This document shows positions 39,046 through 50,599 of a DNA stretch of 64,000 bases, piece by piece. Source of the DNA: Pyrenopolyporus hunteri (taxonomy: Eukaryota > Ascomycota > Sordariomycetes > Xylariales > Hypoxylaceae); the NCBI GenBank assembly GCA_902806595.1, contig CADCXC010000011.1, positions 1,550,001-1,614,000 on the forward strand. Direction: 5' to 3'. The position numbers were made by a program, and so were the translations under genes. The notes below the pieces were generated by a model. The model searched no databases. It was not told where the DNA came from and saw only the letters and a program-made list of their open reading frames with translations. The stretch's first letter is position 1, and each line of letters begins with the position of its first letter.

Positions 39046-40041
39046 GATAATAGATCGCAGGCCGCCCCCGGCCTGCAAGGTGGAGCCGTTGTTACGATGA
39101 TGAAAGTCTGTCTGGTCCTGGGTACTCTGGTCGTGGTAGCGTATCGCATGTAGTTTCAGTCGAATGTCGATACCCCTTGTTTTCACTCCGTTCGCGATGT
39201 CAAGGCTATACGAACACGGATGGTCTAATGCGGTTAAGTCCCGCGGTCGCGTCTACATGGTATGTTCGTTAGATGGCTTGTGTGATATGTGGCATGGGCT
39301 TACGGTGATTCGAGTTTCTCTTCCAAGCTTAGTATGAGGAGTGTTTAGTTGGTATCTGCTATGAACCGTAGGTAGGTAGCCAGCCTGATTTCACTTAATT
39401 TCATGAACTATTAGAATTTCCCGGGGCTGGAAGTGAGTATGGTCCTGTTTCACCTATTAATCGAGACCTGACTTAATACATCACCAGGGATAAGCTTAAT
39501 TTAGCTCCGACACTTTAACCTCGTATGATAGAAACCTAGTGTTAAGATAGTCTCGTATCTTCGTCGTCCTTTGAAGCGTTGAACACGCCGTACACTGACC
39601 ATGTGGTACGTAAGGAGAGTCATAGGTGGAACGCACCAGTATATGTTAGCGTCTCCAGGTTCTAATCAGGCCTCCTGATTATGTTCCACTTATTACGTAT
39701 TCTTGACACGTCAATACGTAGGATGGTAATGTATTTATATATATAGGCGATGAAGCGCTTTAGAACCACGTTATCCGAGTCTCCTGAAAGCTAGAGCATA
39801 GTCTGATTAAACGATCTGCATTTGGCTTCACTCGGCCACAAAGCTTGGGCTCTTATCAAAGTAGTTTCACTACCTACATAGTTCGGCAAATTTCAAAATC
39901 CTGAGACGCAAGATCGGAGCTTGAGATAATATATTCTCCCCTTGCTCTTGGAGTTAGCTATGTATACCGACTTTCAATGGCCCATCCGAGGTACTTTTAT
40001 TCAGACGGAACCAGAACAAGAGCCCTAACTTCAGTCGACGA
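39046..40041. other. Convergent intergenic, nothing seen
   Basis: About 1 kb of moderately AT-rich DNA between the phosphatase and the small secreted protein gene. No ORF, repeat or RNA gene stands out. Confidence 0.5.
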
Positions 40042-40706
40042 TCAAATTAAGCCTAAGAATCCTAGGCTAGGTTGGCGGTATAGTTTAACCCGTTCTGATT
40101 CCACATACCCTCGAAGTTCGCGGTAATATTGTGCCTCGATCCGCTGGTAGTATCTCGTCAGTATACTTCCATAAGCAGGTATATGGGCAACACTCAGGTT
40201 AGCGAACGGTGCGGCAACATACTCATTAGCGGTAAACTGATAACTTATAGCAGTGTAAGCTCTGAATTCCGGGAATTGTTCGATAGGAAGGACACGCGCG
40301 GCGACGGCCGGGTTCGAGGCTTCATCAGCCTCCTGTAGCGCGCAGTCCGACCAGTCAGAGGTTAACGGGGTTCCATAGACGTAGTCGGTGCAGTAAGCGT
40401 AGAAGGGGGGTATCCGCGTCGGTCCGTCGCCCTGTTCGGGCGCAGAGACATAGAATTCTGAGGAAGAGTTTAGCCAAAAAGCCGATCCATCAAGCGCGAG
40501 GAACATTTGTAAAACGAATAGCAGGCGCGCTCACCAAACTCTCCTGCGGGGGGCGCGAAAGGGGCGCCCTGAGTGTTCGTCCAGGAACGCCAGTTTATTA
40601 CCTCCCAAGCGCTGTCTGCCGCAGAACGGGTCTGCGTTTTCGTTGGGACCACCATCGCTGCCGCAGTCGCTGCGACTGCAGCTAAAGCAGTGATCTTAGT
40701 GACCAT
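40042..40706 (-). CDS. Small secreted protein, function unknown
   Basis: Two exons, 40706-40535 and 40457-40042, give 195 residues. The intron has a GTGAGC donor, a GGCTAAACT branch region and a TCAG acceptor. The N-terminus (MVTKITALAAVAATAAAMVV) looks like a signal peptide. The mature part has Trp/Tyr-rich stretches (SAWEVINWRSW, PPFYAYCTDYVYGTPL), only two cysteines (one in AYCTDYVY, one in DCALQE) and NSS/NLS glycosylation sites lie in the intron or late region. I do not recognise a family. Length, signal and isolation fit a small secreted protein, possibly effector-like, but nothing shows an activity. If the intron call were wrong, two separate frames would remain; joined they give a continuous secreted protein. 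Confidence 0.7.
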
Positions 40707-42010
40707 GATTAAACAATAGCTAATTAGTAAGTAGATGCGAGTTTTTGTTACATTAAACCCGAAGTAAAGTAGTAGATCTAAACTTATAAGATTTAGCGCC
40801 TCGTAAACTCAAGAGCCTACGGTCATCTTATATTAACCTTCCAGCTTTAAAGGGGCGGTTGGGGCCGTGCTACGTGCCGTAGTTCTGGGGTGTGCAGATT
40901 ATGGCTAAATAGGAGGCGTTGACAATCCTACTACAGTGTAGTATTTCATTAGGGGGTGGGTTTTAACCAGCACCACCGGCTATGCATCCGGTCAACCATA
41001 CAAACTAACGGAAATGGCAACATTCATAGATAGACCTGAAAACCACTATAAAGGGGAAGTATTCTTCAGCGAATGTATAAAATTTAAAGATAGGTGGCCC
41101 CTTATTTTATATGTATAATCTAAAGTGCTTTCCAATAACCATCCTAAGTATTGGTTATTTCCCTAATGAATACGGAGCATTCTGAGTGTGGTATTATGAA
41201 ACCAGAATTGGTAGACACATCACTGGAAGCGATGATAGGCAAGATTGATATAGCCATGTCGGAGGAAATATTAGCGGCAGTATATGAAATTAAACCCCCT
41301 TTCTAGAGAGGTCAGAAATATGTCATCCACTAAAAACGAATTTCTGAACTTACCGCTTCTTCCCGTTTATGAAAATTTGATAGTGCACTCAGGTACCTGC
41401 CTAGTCGCCAATAAGATGGTCAAGGAAAAGCTGTATTAAGAAAGGTTGGCTGAACTGCCAAAAAAAACTATCCTACGAATTCAACCTAACCCGCTAGGAG
41501 GATTGACCTCGAACCAACGCCCAACGGCGAGTGATACCGTCCAAACTATAATTTTTCCCTGAGTCTAAGTTATCGTTATGTATAAGGATTCGTAATCCTG
41601 ACCCCTAGAAAACCAAGTTTGGAATCTAGTCTGAACCATGGTGATGACGGTCATACCGGTGATAATAACAAGCGCCCACCGGTTCTGCCCAATGATGATT
41701 TTCAGAATCAAACGCCACCCCGTGCTCGCGTCCTGCCATACTGATTTGATAATCCATCACAGCCGCGACCCGCCGTCTACGGAGAATATAGGTGTGTGAC
41801 GCATTCCAAAGCCCGGGGTGTATGAAGTATTGTTACTCGTCGCAATATACATTAGCTGAAAATATAAAGAATCGAAAATCTCTGAAGTCGTTATCGTAGA
41901 GCCTCGTTCGTTTAAAGAAGAAACAGGAAGAGTGAAGAGTAGAGATATGGGACAATGTCCGCTGCGGGAGAATCGACGGGAATCGACAGAAATCCGATCG
42001 ACGGCGTTTA
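40707..42010. other. Intergenic with one weak candidate gene
   Basis: About 1.3 kb of lower-GC DNA. The only coding-like signal is the pair of short + strand frames at 41,014-41,306, listed separately. A further ATG-started frame of 38 codons (about 41,322-41,438) also reads coding-like. Confidence 0.4.
41014..41306 (+). CDS. Candidate small two-exon gene, unknown product
   Basis: Frame 41014-41112 (MATFIDRPENHYKGEV and on) runs into a GTATAA donor. A CCTAATG branch-like site precedes a GAG at 41,177, after which frame 41178-41306 (SECGIMKPELVDTSLEAM and on) continues in phase, giving a 75-residue protein. Composition is coding-like, with charged residues, few Pro/Ser runs and no low complexity. 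The acceptor GAG is poor, and no family is recognised. It may equally be a decayed gene or chance in AT-richer DNA. Confidence 0.25.
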
Positions 42011-42469
42011 CTAGTATCGCGTCTCGCGTGCGGCTTTAGAGACAAAGATGAATTTGCCGCTGTCAAGGTCTTTCATGGTGTATAGTTTTCCACGCACGAA
42101 GGTCATGGCGATAGGCTTATCGGCGTCTCTTTCGTGGTTATAAATGTATCGTTCGTTTGCCCTATCGTATACAGAGCGAAGTCTACAGTGGGAGCCGTTT
42201 TGGAATACAATCAAGTACTCGGGCATCCTAGGTGCTCCCTGGCCTTGCGGCGGAGTCGTAGGGGACATAGATGCCATAGCGCCGGATTCGATGACGGAAG
42301 TGCCGGATTCGGGCTCGTCGGTATAATATCCTGACTCTGGAGTAATCGAGTGCTTGAGAACATCTGATTTGGTTCTGGATACGCCGTTCCCGAAGATGCT
42401 GTGCCTGGCCTGCGGGGGCGGGCTGGGAGAACCGCTAAAAGAGGTATCGGAAAAGGTGCTGGTATCCAT
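42011..42469 (-). CDS. Small protein of unknown function
   Basis: A single-exon frame of 152 residues. The first half is Ser/Pro/Thr-rich and probably disordered (SFSGSPSPPPQARHS, MASMSPTTPPQGQG). The second half (about 83-150) alternates hydrophobic and charged residues like a compact beta-rich fold: PEYLIVFQNGSHCRL, ERYIYNHERDADKP, MTFVRGKLYTMKDLDSGKF. There is no signal peptide or membrane segment. I do not recognise the family. The contrast between a disordered head and a compact tail, and the intact ATG-to-stop frame, support a real gene. Confidence 0.65.
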   Translation of the reverse strand: MDTSTFSDTSFSGSPSPPPQARHSIFGNGVSRTKSDVLKHSITPESGYYTDEPESGTSVIESGAMASMSPTTPPQGQGAPRMPEYLIVFQNGSHCRLRSVYDRANERYIYNHERDADKPIAMTFVRGKLYTMKDLDSGKFIFVSKAARETRY

Positions 42470-43639
42470 CTTATATGGCTTTGCTTATTGGAGGTGGGAA
42501 AGGGGATATTTATCTCAAAAAAGTCAAAGGGGAACGGCAGAGGGATGCAAGAAGGTAGATGTTTTGTTTATAAACCTGGAGTCTGAGAGTAGTCTATGGA
42601 TATGATTGGCCGAGCGGTGGAAAATAAAACCAAAATAGGAGGCCTGAGAGTTGAGATGGGTTTGACGATATTCCTCTTAATACTGAGAGGCCGGGGGGGA
42701 CTGGTTTAGGGTTTGCTGGCTTCAGATATTTAGTGTAAGTCGGATGGAAAAGGAAAGGGGAAAACTTTATCACAACGATCCTCAGCTGCTGATCTTGCGA
42801 CTTCCGTATGGTTGTCCATCGTACTCGTATATATAGCTGTTTGTAACGTACCTAGTTAGGTGCAAACTTGGAGGTTGCTCCTTCGGGGCTGGGCCTATTT
42901 CTAAGAATCTGCCCCTTTAGTGGTAGCAGAGATAACGGTACTACGTGCCTGCATTTTCCAAGCAGCCATTAAGCAGAATATTCATTGAAAGTACACCCCG
43001 AAGCCATACTATGGCTTTGGTGGACCTCTCCCGCCTTGAGTTTGGAAAACGGAGCTTGGCCGTACACTGTAGCTGCCCTTCCGTAAAGTCGCCACGGCAA
43101 AGTAAACGGACTCATAATTCTTGGGGAAAATTCTCACGGTTAGTCTCCCTAGAGGATTTAATCAGGGTTATTGTAAGAGTCACTGATATGTCGAAGTATT
43201 TCGAACCGCTAGATTTGACATAGACGTGAGACCCCCTATTTTCATTGAAATTCAGGATCTGGCGTAAGAGATACACCTTGCTGGAAGGTTAGGCTATAGT
43301 ACTGAATATAAAATTATACGATCGTATTGGGGATAGGGCGGATTGATAATCTTATTTGTAAAGGCCACGGGAAGCCAAGTTACTTGAAAAGCGGAGATAT
43401 GAATAAAACAGAACGTGACGCGCTCCCCCCTTTACGGTTCTTCTACGAGCTCGTGTACTAGATTGAAACTCTGTACTTGAATTTGTTTTGAGAGGAATAT
43501 GAGTCAATTTGATAGTTTTAAGCGGCAAGATAGTCAAGTACGTCCCTGGTGCCACCAGCCACCACATTTTTCAAATAGCATAACCCCTGGGCGGATCTAA
43601 TGAGTGAATGGCACCTAAGATCCAAGTCGTGTCCGTGTT
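42470..43639. other. Intergenic, no confident gene
   Basis: About 1.2 kb upstream of the 42-kb gene and downstream of the MsrB gene. A + strand frame from ATG at about 43,011 to 43,223 (70 codons) is open but has no recognisable features. Confidence 0.45.
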
Positions 43640-44285
43640 CTACTTTGTTCCTTCCTGAACCGGCTTATCTTCAGGAGAAAAGTTTAAGCTGACGCTGTTG
43701 ACGCAGTGTCTTTCGTCAGTAGGCGTTGGGTACCCCTCGCCCTTGAAGACATGGCCAAGGTGACCCCCGCAGTTAGAACAACAAATTTCGGTTCTCTCCA
43801 TGCCAAAGGAGTAGTCCTTGTGTCTAGTAACCGCGCCGGGGATGCTGTCAAAGTAGGCCGGCCAGCCGCAGTGTGACTGGAATTTGTGGTTTGCCTTGTA
43901 CAGAGGCGCGTTACAACCGGCACATTTGTACACCCCGGAACTAGACATGAACTTGTCATATTTTCCTGTGCCTCGGGGCTCGGTTCCCTTTTCCCTCAGA
44001 ACTCTGAATTGCTCTAGAATTTGCTTAGTTAATATATGTCCAAATACGAGTGCAGGAGAAGTGGGGCCTCGAGGAGAGATAGGACACACCTGGAGTGAGG
44101 ACGGCACGCCATTCGTCGGGCGTTCTCTGGTCAGGGTACGACATATTACTAGATGAGCTAGATCGTGAACTGAATAGACTACCGATAAAGGGAATAGTGG
44201 GCATAGACCTCAATGTTGTTGGGTTGCGCAGCAGTGATTGACGGGCCAAAAGACGAAATCTCGCGAGAGCCGAAAATATGTACAT
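43640..44285 (-). CDS. MXR2: Peptide methionine-R-sulfoxide reductase (MsrB)
   Basis: Reduces the R form of methionine sulfoxide in proteins, using thioredoxin. Exons 44285-44090 and 44013-43640 give 189 residues. The domain has two zinc CxxC pairs (CAGC and CSNC), the GWPAYFDSI and SHCGW motifs, and the catalytic RHCVNSVSL (Cys169). The N-terminus MYIFSALARFRLLARQSLLRN is Arg-rich, amphipathic and free of acids, a likely mitochondrial presequence. An internal MSYPDQRTPDEW start would give a cytosolic form. The intron joins TP to EQFRVLREKGTE, the family's normal sequence. Confidence 0.93.
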
Positions 44286-45214
44286 AAGAAACTAGATAGC
44301 TGGCGGATGAATTAGAGGTAGAAGCGATCACATTAATTGTAGGGAGTAAGTGGTTTAAATAACGCTGTTAACTACGGATATTGCGGCTGGGTTTGGGGTT
44401 TGGATGGAATCACGATGTATCCTGAGAGTTGTGATTTGGAATCAAACGGGTGGCTCTTTTAAAGATGTTGTAACATTGATACCGAAGACATGGATGGAAT
44501 TATATAGTAAATGTCGTCAGAAGCTCGGCCTCGGCCCCACAATCCCCGGGTGCTTTCGCCACCTGAGCACAAGCGTAAAGCGTCCTGCTGTGTCACGGGT
44601 ACTTGGGTACCTTACTTATCTGGACAGAGATAACGGATCAATTGAACCCGGCAGCGCCCGAATTACCTAAGGTTGGGCTGCACGGATTAACATGATAAAA
44701 CGTTCCGACGATCAGGTATAAAATTATTTTTGCTTCAAAATTTTGTTTTTTAAAAAGGTTAGAAAATTTAATACGAAATAATGGTATAGTGGTTCCGGGA
44801 TTGAAGATGAAATATTCAAGTGTCTTTCGATACTAATCGGGTTGGAGAGGTATTTTTGGTGGTGAGCCACTTCTTTTTTGACGTCCTTCTGCCGGCATGT
44901 ATCTGTGTATACCTAAGTACCTAAGTACCTCCATATTCACGTACGAATCGGATACTCGTAAAGCCACAGTTGCGTCGGCACCTCGACGCAGATTACGCTT
45001 TTACATAAAGTTCCATTAATATCAGCGCCACACGAACAACTTACCTTTCCCTTTTCCGACCCTTGTTATCAGCGCACCCCCTTCTTATAACCTTCATCTA
45101 CCTAACTTTCTCCGACTTTTCTGCCTGCGATATCTGTCGAACTCGGTAACATAACACCTACAGCATCCCGAATACCGCGTACACCTCCAATTCCCCTCCT
45201 GCAGGGATCCCGCC
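44286..45214. promoter_or_regulatory. Divergent promoter region of MsrB and AGE2
   Basis: About 0.93 kb. The AGE2 side (45,030-45,200) is C/T-rich, typical of a leader. The 88-codon frame at 44,404-44,670 is not convincing. Confidence 0.45.
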
Positions 45215-46998
45215 ATGTCTCGACGACCTCCTAACCCAGCTGCCGAAAGGGCGGCCCAGAATCAGCAGACAATCAAGAGTCTATTGAAGTTGGAAGCCAA
45301 TAAGGTGTGCGCCGATTGCAAGAGAAACAAACGTATGTTCCCTACGGCATTGCCCACCGACGCTGTCCCTCCGACTCACACTTTACTACAGATCCTCGAT
45401 GGGCGAGCTGGAACCTGGGCGTTTTCATCTGCATCCGTTGTTCGGGAATCCACCGAGGGATGGGCACCCACATATCGAGAGTCAAATCCGTCGACCTAGA
45501 CTCGTGGACCGACGAACAGCTGCAAAGTATTTTGAGCTGGGGCAACGCGCGCGCCAATAAATACTGGGAATCTAAACTAGCCGCCGGCCACGTCCCCTCG
45601 GAGGCTAAGATTGAGAACTTCATTAGAACTAAATACGAACTTAAGAGATGGGTTATGGACGGGCCGATGCCGAATCCTGCTAGCTTAGACGTTGAAGGCG
45701 ACGACGATGTTCCACTAAGCATTGTAAAAGAGAAGCAAAGTATAGACAGAAAGGAGTCGATTCGGAAAAGCTCCGTAGGGCAACAGGCGGCGCCGCGGAG
45801 CATCGCCCCTCCAGCGCCCCAAGCAGACCTCATCAGCGGCGACGACATTCCCCCTCGAGCGAGCACTGCTGGTCCTGCTTCTTCCCAAGTTCCCCCCAAA
45901 TCCGCGCCGGCGCCGCCGAAGACAGTAAATACCAAAGATTCGCTCCTGGGTTTGGATTTCTTCGGCGAAACCCCAGCTGCCCCTCCACGTCCAGCAAGCA
46001 CGAACAACGCAGGAGGCATAGGCGGCCAATCGAGACCTGATCTGAAGCAATCCATCCTCTCTCTCTACGCCTCAGCCCCGCGACCTCAAGCGCCGCCTCA
46101 ACAACCGACCCATTCCCCGTCTGGATCGTTTGGGGGGTTCGGAGGGATGCAGTCTCCTCCGCTGCAGTCTCCAACTATGGGACATCAGCCCAAGAACTCA
46201 ACCAGCGGGGGACTCGAGGATGCTTTTGCTGGCTTGAGTTTCGGGAAAGTGGCACCACAAAAAAGCCCCCAGAGGGATGCGTTTGCGGGTCTATCGACTA
46301 TGTCTAGCAACAGATCTACTCCCCAGCCTGCGACCTCATCGTTCTCGGGCCTTAGCGGGGGCAGTTTCTTCGATCCTAAGCCCGCTCAGCCAGCTCCGCA
46401 GCAGTCGAAGCCCTCGATGACATCTTCTGATAGTTTTGGCGCATTTAGCACGCCCATTGCTTCACCTAAGCCGTCGCAGTCTTCCTCTGCGGCTCTAGGC
46501 GACCTTTTTGACTGGTCAGCTCCTGCTCAACCAGCGGCGGTACCAGCTCCGCCAAAGCCAGCCCCAGCAGCTTCGTCGAATACTGATTCTATTTTCAACC
46601 TCTCGGCGGCCCAACCTAAGCCGGCTCCTGCACCCGCGCCCATTGCAAGCGCGGTTCCTTCGATGAACACGTCTGCATTCAATACTTCGGATGTTTGGGG
46701 CAATGCGTGGAGTAACCCTGAACCTACTTCAGCCGCGGCTTCTAAGAGTCCCCTGTCAGCTAAGTCTCCTTTGGGTGGCAGCAACGATTTCGGCGCTTGG
46801 GCTAGTACCGGAGGTTCCTTCGCCAGCCAGAGTCTAGTACCAGGTGCTTCCGGAGGGTTTACCGCAACACCCAAAGTCGCGGCGGACGAGGAATTCGGTG
46901 GTTGGACCAGTAGCACAGGGGGAAATTCTAACAACGGCGGATCGAAATCTGGCGGTGGGTTTGGAAGTGAGGATCTCTTCTCCAACGTCTGGCAGTGA
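45215..46998 (+). CDS. AGE2: ArfGAP Age2-like (SMAP family)
   Basis: Stimulates GTP hydrolysis on Arf at the trans-Golgi and endosomes. Exons 45215-45332 and 45392-46998 give 574 residues. The N-terminal ArfGAP finger has Cys32/Cys35 and Cys53/Cys56, with the arginine finger Arg61 in GIHRGMG. The intron falls between the two Cys pairs; splicing restores NKHPRWASWNLGVF. KRWVMDGPMPNP ends the domain. The rest (about 150-574) is Ser/Pro/Ala/Gln/Gly-rich with repeated DAFAGL and FGAF motifs, resembling clathrin/adaptor-binding tails, and ends SEDLFSNVWQ. The short tail family member without other domains fits Age2 better than Gcs1 or Glo3. Confidence 0.92.
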
Positions 46999-47591
46999 AT
47001 CGTTGATCGTTAATATAATGTTATGGAAAATCCGGACTGAATAGGAGGCTCAGCCCGCTAAAATTGAGTTGCGGTGGTCTTGCTGAGTTAATGTCACATA
47101 CGGGACTAGAACATAAGACAAGGCCAATACAGATAAAGTTCATTGGGCTATATGGTTGTAGATATTCCATTTCGTATAAACAAAGGCAAACCCGCAACGC
47201 CAATGCTATGCCATGAGGATTGCTAACCCCTACACCAAATAAGCCATGGCTTGATTCGTCTTCGCTCTTATTAGTACTTCTGCTCATACCGTCTAAGCTT
47301 GCGAACATCAAAATGATACAATCCTGTTTTCAGCTTCTGGTAGCCGCATCGTGTGTACTGGGCTAACCAAGTGTAGCAATCCGCTCCTTTTTTACATTGT
47401 AAACTGCTACTCCATCTAGGGGTATTCAAGTGTAAGCAGCCCTCACCATGACCGAGAGCCTGAGGGTCGCCAGACTTCAACAAGTTGTCATTGAGCGGCG
47501 ACGAATCAACCCGCCTCTCGTAAACCTTTGTCACGTCGCACGTATCGGTGTCGCATATCGATGTATGATTCCGTAGAAGGGGGGGGATCGT
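46999..47591. other. Convergent intergenic of AGE2 and SFT1
   Basis: About 590 bases. A minus-strand ATG frame at 47,271-47,534 (87 codons, five Cys) has no supporting feature and sits in the 3' flanks of both genes. Confidence 0.45.
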
Positions 47592-47971
47592 CTAAAAAAT
47601 CCATTTCAGGAGATAGTATAGCACTAGAAAGGCGCCGATGAGGATGGCCGAGAGCTTCAGGATCGCGACCTTGTTCCCCGACGCCGCCATGCGACCTAAG
47701 CGGCTGGCGGACCCCTTCAACTGCGTCGACATGGAGGAGAATGTATCGTTCTAGAATAGGGACGGGCTTATGGTTAGCCAAATTCTGCGACAAAATAGGG
47801 AAAGGAGGCATTGCGATGTGGAGTGGTGGTCCGTACAGTGTTGTCGATCACGTCCTGCGCCCTCGCATTGTCGTAGATGTCGACTGTTACGCCTCGCAGC
47901 GAGGACACTTTCGCGGATAGCTCCTCCAGTCGCGCATTGTTCTGGCGCTCGCGCTCGTAGGCCTCCGACAT
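47592..47971 (-). CDS. SFT1: Golgi Qc-SNARE Sft1/Bet1-like
   Basis: A small tail-anchored SNARE for traffic within the Golgi. Exons 47971-47837 and 47750-47592 give 97 residues, close to yeast Sft1 in size. Heptad-repeat SNARE helix from about residue 12 to 75 (ARLEELSAKVSSLRGVTVD, TFSSMSTQLKGSASRLGRM). It is followed by a basic linker and a C-terminal membrane segment (ILKLSAILIGAFLVLYYLL) ending KWIF. The SASRLGRMAASGNK part resembles Sft1 more than Bet1. Reading past the intron donor would lose the anchor, so the splice is needed. Confidence 0.88.
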
Positions 47972-49187
47972 CTCGGCCTATGTAGCTGGCTCGTTTCTTC
48001 TTGTACGAATACTGGAATGAAGACGGTCGAGAGAGAGCCGAATAGGACTCGGTTCCTGCTTTTCGGCTTGTGCGATGCGCGCCGGAGAGATTCGAAGGGA
48101 TCGGATGTCGGAAGAGGTAATTTCTGATTAGACGGGATAGGGGGCGATGTCTTCGTGGCCTCGTTTATTGTGGAAAACCCCCCAGTAGTAGTAGTAGTAG
48201 TAATAGTAGGCGAGGGTTAATTGATTTCGATTAATTGATTGATTGATTGTCGTCTTTGTTTCCTAAATGCATCATCTCGTTCTTTTACCCCAATAAAAAC
48301 GGCTGTGACAGGGAGCGTCGATTTAGTTCCGTGACGGGAAAAGGAGGCGACCCAGGTTGTGATGACGCAGCGGATTGTGGCTGGTGATTACCACCCTACC
48401 ACCTTATTCCCATGTGGAGGCCTGCACCCCCCACTTTGGGCTAGCTCCGCGAAACCCTTGTGAGTTTAAGGTTGTATTGGTACCAAGATTGTACCGCCTG
48501 CCACTCCAGCTGGTACATCTCTTAGCTGAGCTTTAGCTTTCTAGCGTGGGACATTATAGCACAGATTTACCCACTCTGACCTCATCGTCCCGTACTCCGT
48601 CCAGTCTAGGAAAGTATAGCAACTGTACCTTTCTCAAATGCATGCATATTTCTATGCCTCTTGTGCTTGTGCTTTTGGAGCTGCCGTTGTTGCCGCCTGC
48701 CCCGCCGAGGTTAGGTATCGGAGCTCTCCCAGCTGACGACACTTCGAATTGGAGTTTCCCATCGTAAAAAAGTTAAGGCTAGACGCGTCCCAGCCCATTC
48801 ATATACTGCCGAACCTTACCACTATCTTAGTCAGTTGCATTTGTCTTCCTATCTCTTCACCTCTTGCTTCTACACCTATCCATCCACACGTCCAACTATC
48901 CACGTATTCAAAAATAAGAATCGAATCCGCAACAATTGCGCGATATCAACTCCCATCTTAACGGTCAGGCGTACCGCTTCGTATGACGGAGTATCGTACA
49001 CGTAGACCACCGGTGGAAGCTACCTACCTAGGATAGCAACCTTTACTAGCACCCCACATTTCGTGTTCGCAAACACACGATACTTTGTATTCGATATTTT
49101 TTATTATTATTTTCATTGTAGGCGAGGTCTGAACTCGGAAAGCCCGGAACTCAGTCCCCCTCTATTTGAGATACCCAATATCTCAAG
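47972..49187. promoter_or_regulatory. Divergent promoter region of SFT1 and LSB3
   Basis: About 1.2 kb. Holds an AGT trinucleotide run (48,184-48,209) and ATTG tetramers (48,234-48,249). No gene seen. Confidence 0.5.
48184..48249. repeat. AGT and ATTG microsatellites
   Basis: An AGT run of about eight units with one interruption is followed by about four ATTG units. Confidence 0.8.
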
Positions 49188-50599
49188 ATGGGCATCAACA
49201 ACCCTCTTCCGTCGTCTATGGCGTGTAAGTCACCTGTCCTGGATAGGCGCCGTCTCGAAAGGTAGCGTTGGGCGCTGCGCTGGTATGTATTCACGGCTGA
49301 CCCCTCACGCTCGTAGCGGAATGCAAGAAATGCGCCAATATCCTCACCTCCTTCATCGATCCACGCCAAGCGTTTGGCCCCGATAAAGTTATCCCCCCAT
49401 CCATTCTCGCGAATGCTAAAGTAGGTGAACCCCCACCCCATCTCAGCTTAGAGCTCCAGAAGAGGGTTGCGCCCTATCCGCTCATGTAATCTCCTTAGCT
49501 TACAGTCATCCAGGGCCTTGCCATCCTTACCGTTATCAAAGCCGGTTTCCTCGGGTCCGCGCGTTTCGGTTCTGGTCTAGTCGTCGCTCGTCTACCAGAT
49601 GGTACGTGGTCTGCGCCCTCCGCGATAATAACCGCAGGAGGTGGTGTCGGCGGCCAGATCGGGTTCGAATTGACCGACTTCGTTTTCATCCTCAACGACG
49701 CACATGCCGTCAGGACATTCTCTCAGCAAGGTTCTATCACACTAGGTGGGAACGTCTCGATAGCAGCAGGGCCGGTCGGCCGAAACGCAGAAGCTGCCGG
49801 TGCCGCCTCTCTCAAGGGCGTGGCGGGCGTATTCAGCTATAGCAAGACGAAGGGACTATTTGCCGGCGTATCATTGGAAGGCTCAGCCATTGTGGAACGA
49901 AGGGACGCGAATGAAAAGCTCTACGGTCAGCGCTTGACGGCCGCACAGCTCCTCACGGGTGCGGTCCCGCCGCCGCCGCAAGCTGCGCCATTAATGACCG
50001 TCCTGAACTCCAGGATATTCTCCGGCGTGCGCCAGGGTGCTGTAGACGACGGCACGTATAACAGTACCCCCGTTTACGACGATCGTCACGACGACGTGGT
50101 ATGGAATGGCCAACGAGGAAGTGCGTATGGCGAGGCTCAACAGAGTGGTCAGAACGAATTTGGTGCACCGAAGCGTGCAAGTACCTGGCAAGATAACGTA
50201 TACGACCGACCCGCAGCCGGCACCGCCGGGACCCATGCGCAGAGGAACAGTTACGCATCGCCCCCCACGAATACCTTCGCGGAGGAGAGGCGGCCCGCTT
50301 CCGGTAAGCCCCCACCGCCGAAGCCAAATCTCGCCAGCAAACAGGCGATGATGAAGAAGAATGAGGCTGTTGCACTATACGATTTTGAACCAGATCAGCC
50401 GGGAGACCTAGGTTTCAAGAAAGGAGACGTTATTACGGTACTAAAGAAGACGGATAGCGACAACGACTGGTGGTAAGTGCACCTTCCCGCGTATATAATG
50501 ACTTTCGAGGGCTAATACTGACACGGCTGTTACAGGACTGGTATGATTGGGTCGAGGCATGGCATATTCCCCAGCAATTATGTCAAGATGCGGGAATGA
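49188..50599 (+). CDS. LSB3: Actin-patch protein Lsb3/Ysc84 (SYLF and SH3)
   Basis: Binds lipid and actin and works in endocytic patches. Exons 49188-49224, 49317-49420, 49514-50472 and 50536-50599 give 387 residues. The N-terminal SYLF (Ysc84) domain fills about 1-230: MGINNPLPSSMASECKK, ILTSFIDPRQAFGPDKVIP, GLAILTVIKAGFLGS, GGGVGGQIGFELTDFVF. A Pro/Gln-rich linker with GKPPPPKPN follows, then a C-terminal SH3 domain (331-387) with ALYDF, NDWWTG and the end FPSNYVKMRE. The last intron splits the SH3 Trp codon. The very short first exon is chosen for its family start MGINNPLPSS. Confidence 0.95.

Noticed and set aside
41470..41575. tRNA-like GGTTCGAGGTC on the minus strand
   Set aside because: No matching acceptor, D or anticodon stems could be built around it.
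42945..43223. 92-codon + strand frame
   Set aside because: Begins at GTG; from its first ATG only 70 codons remain, with no domain or conserved-looking motif.
47271..47534. 87-codon Cys-containing minus frame
   Set aside because: Sits between two converging genes in their 3' flanks, without a signal peptide or family resemblance.
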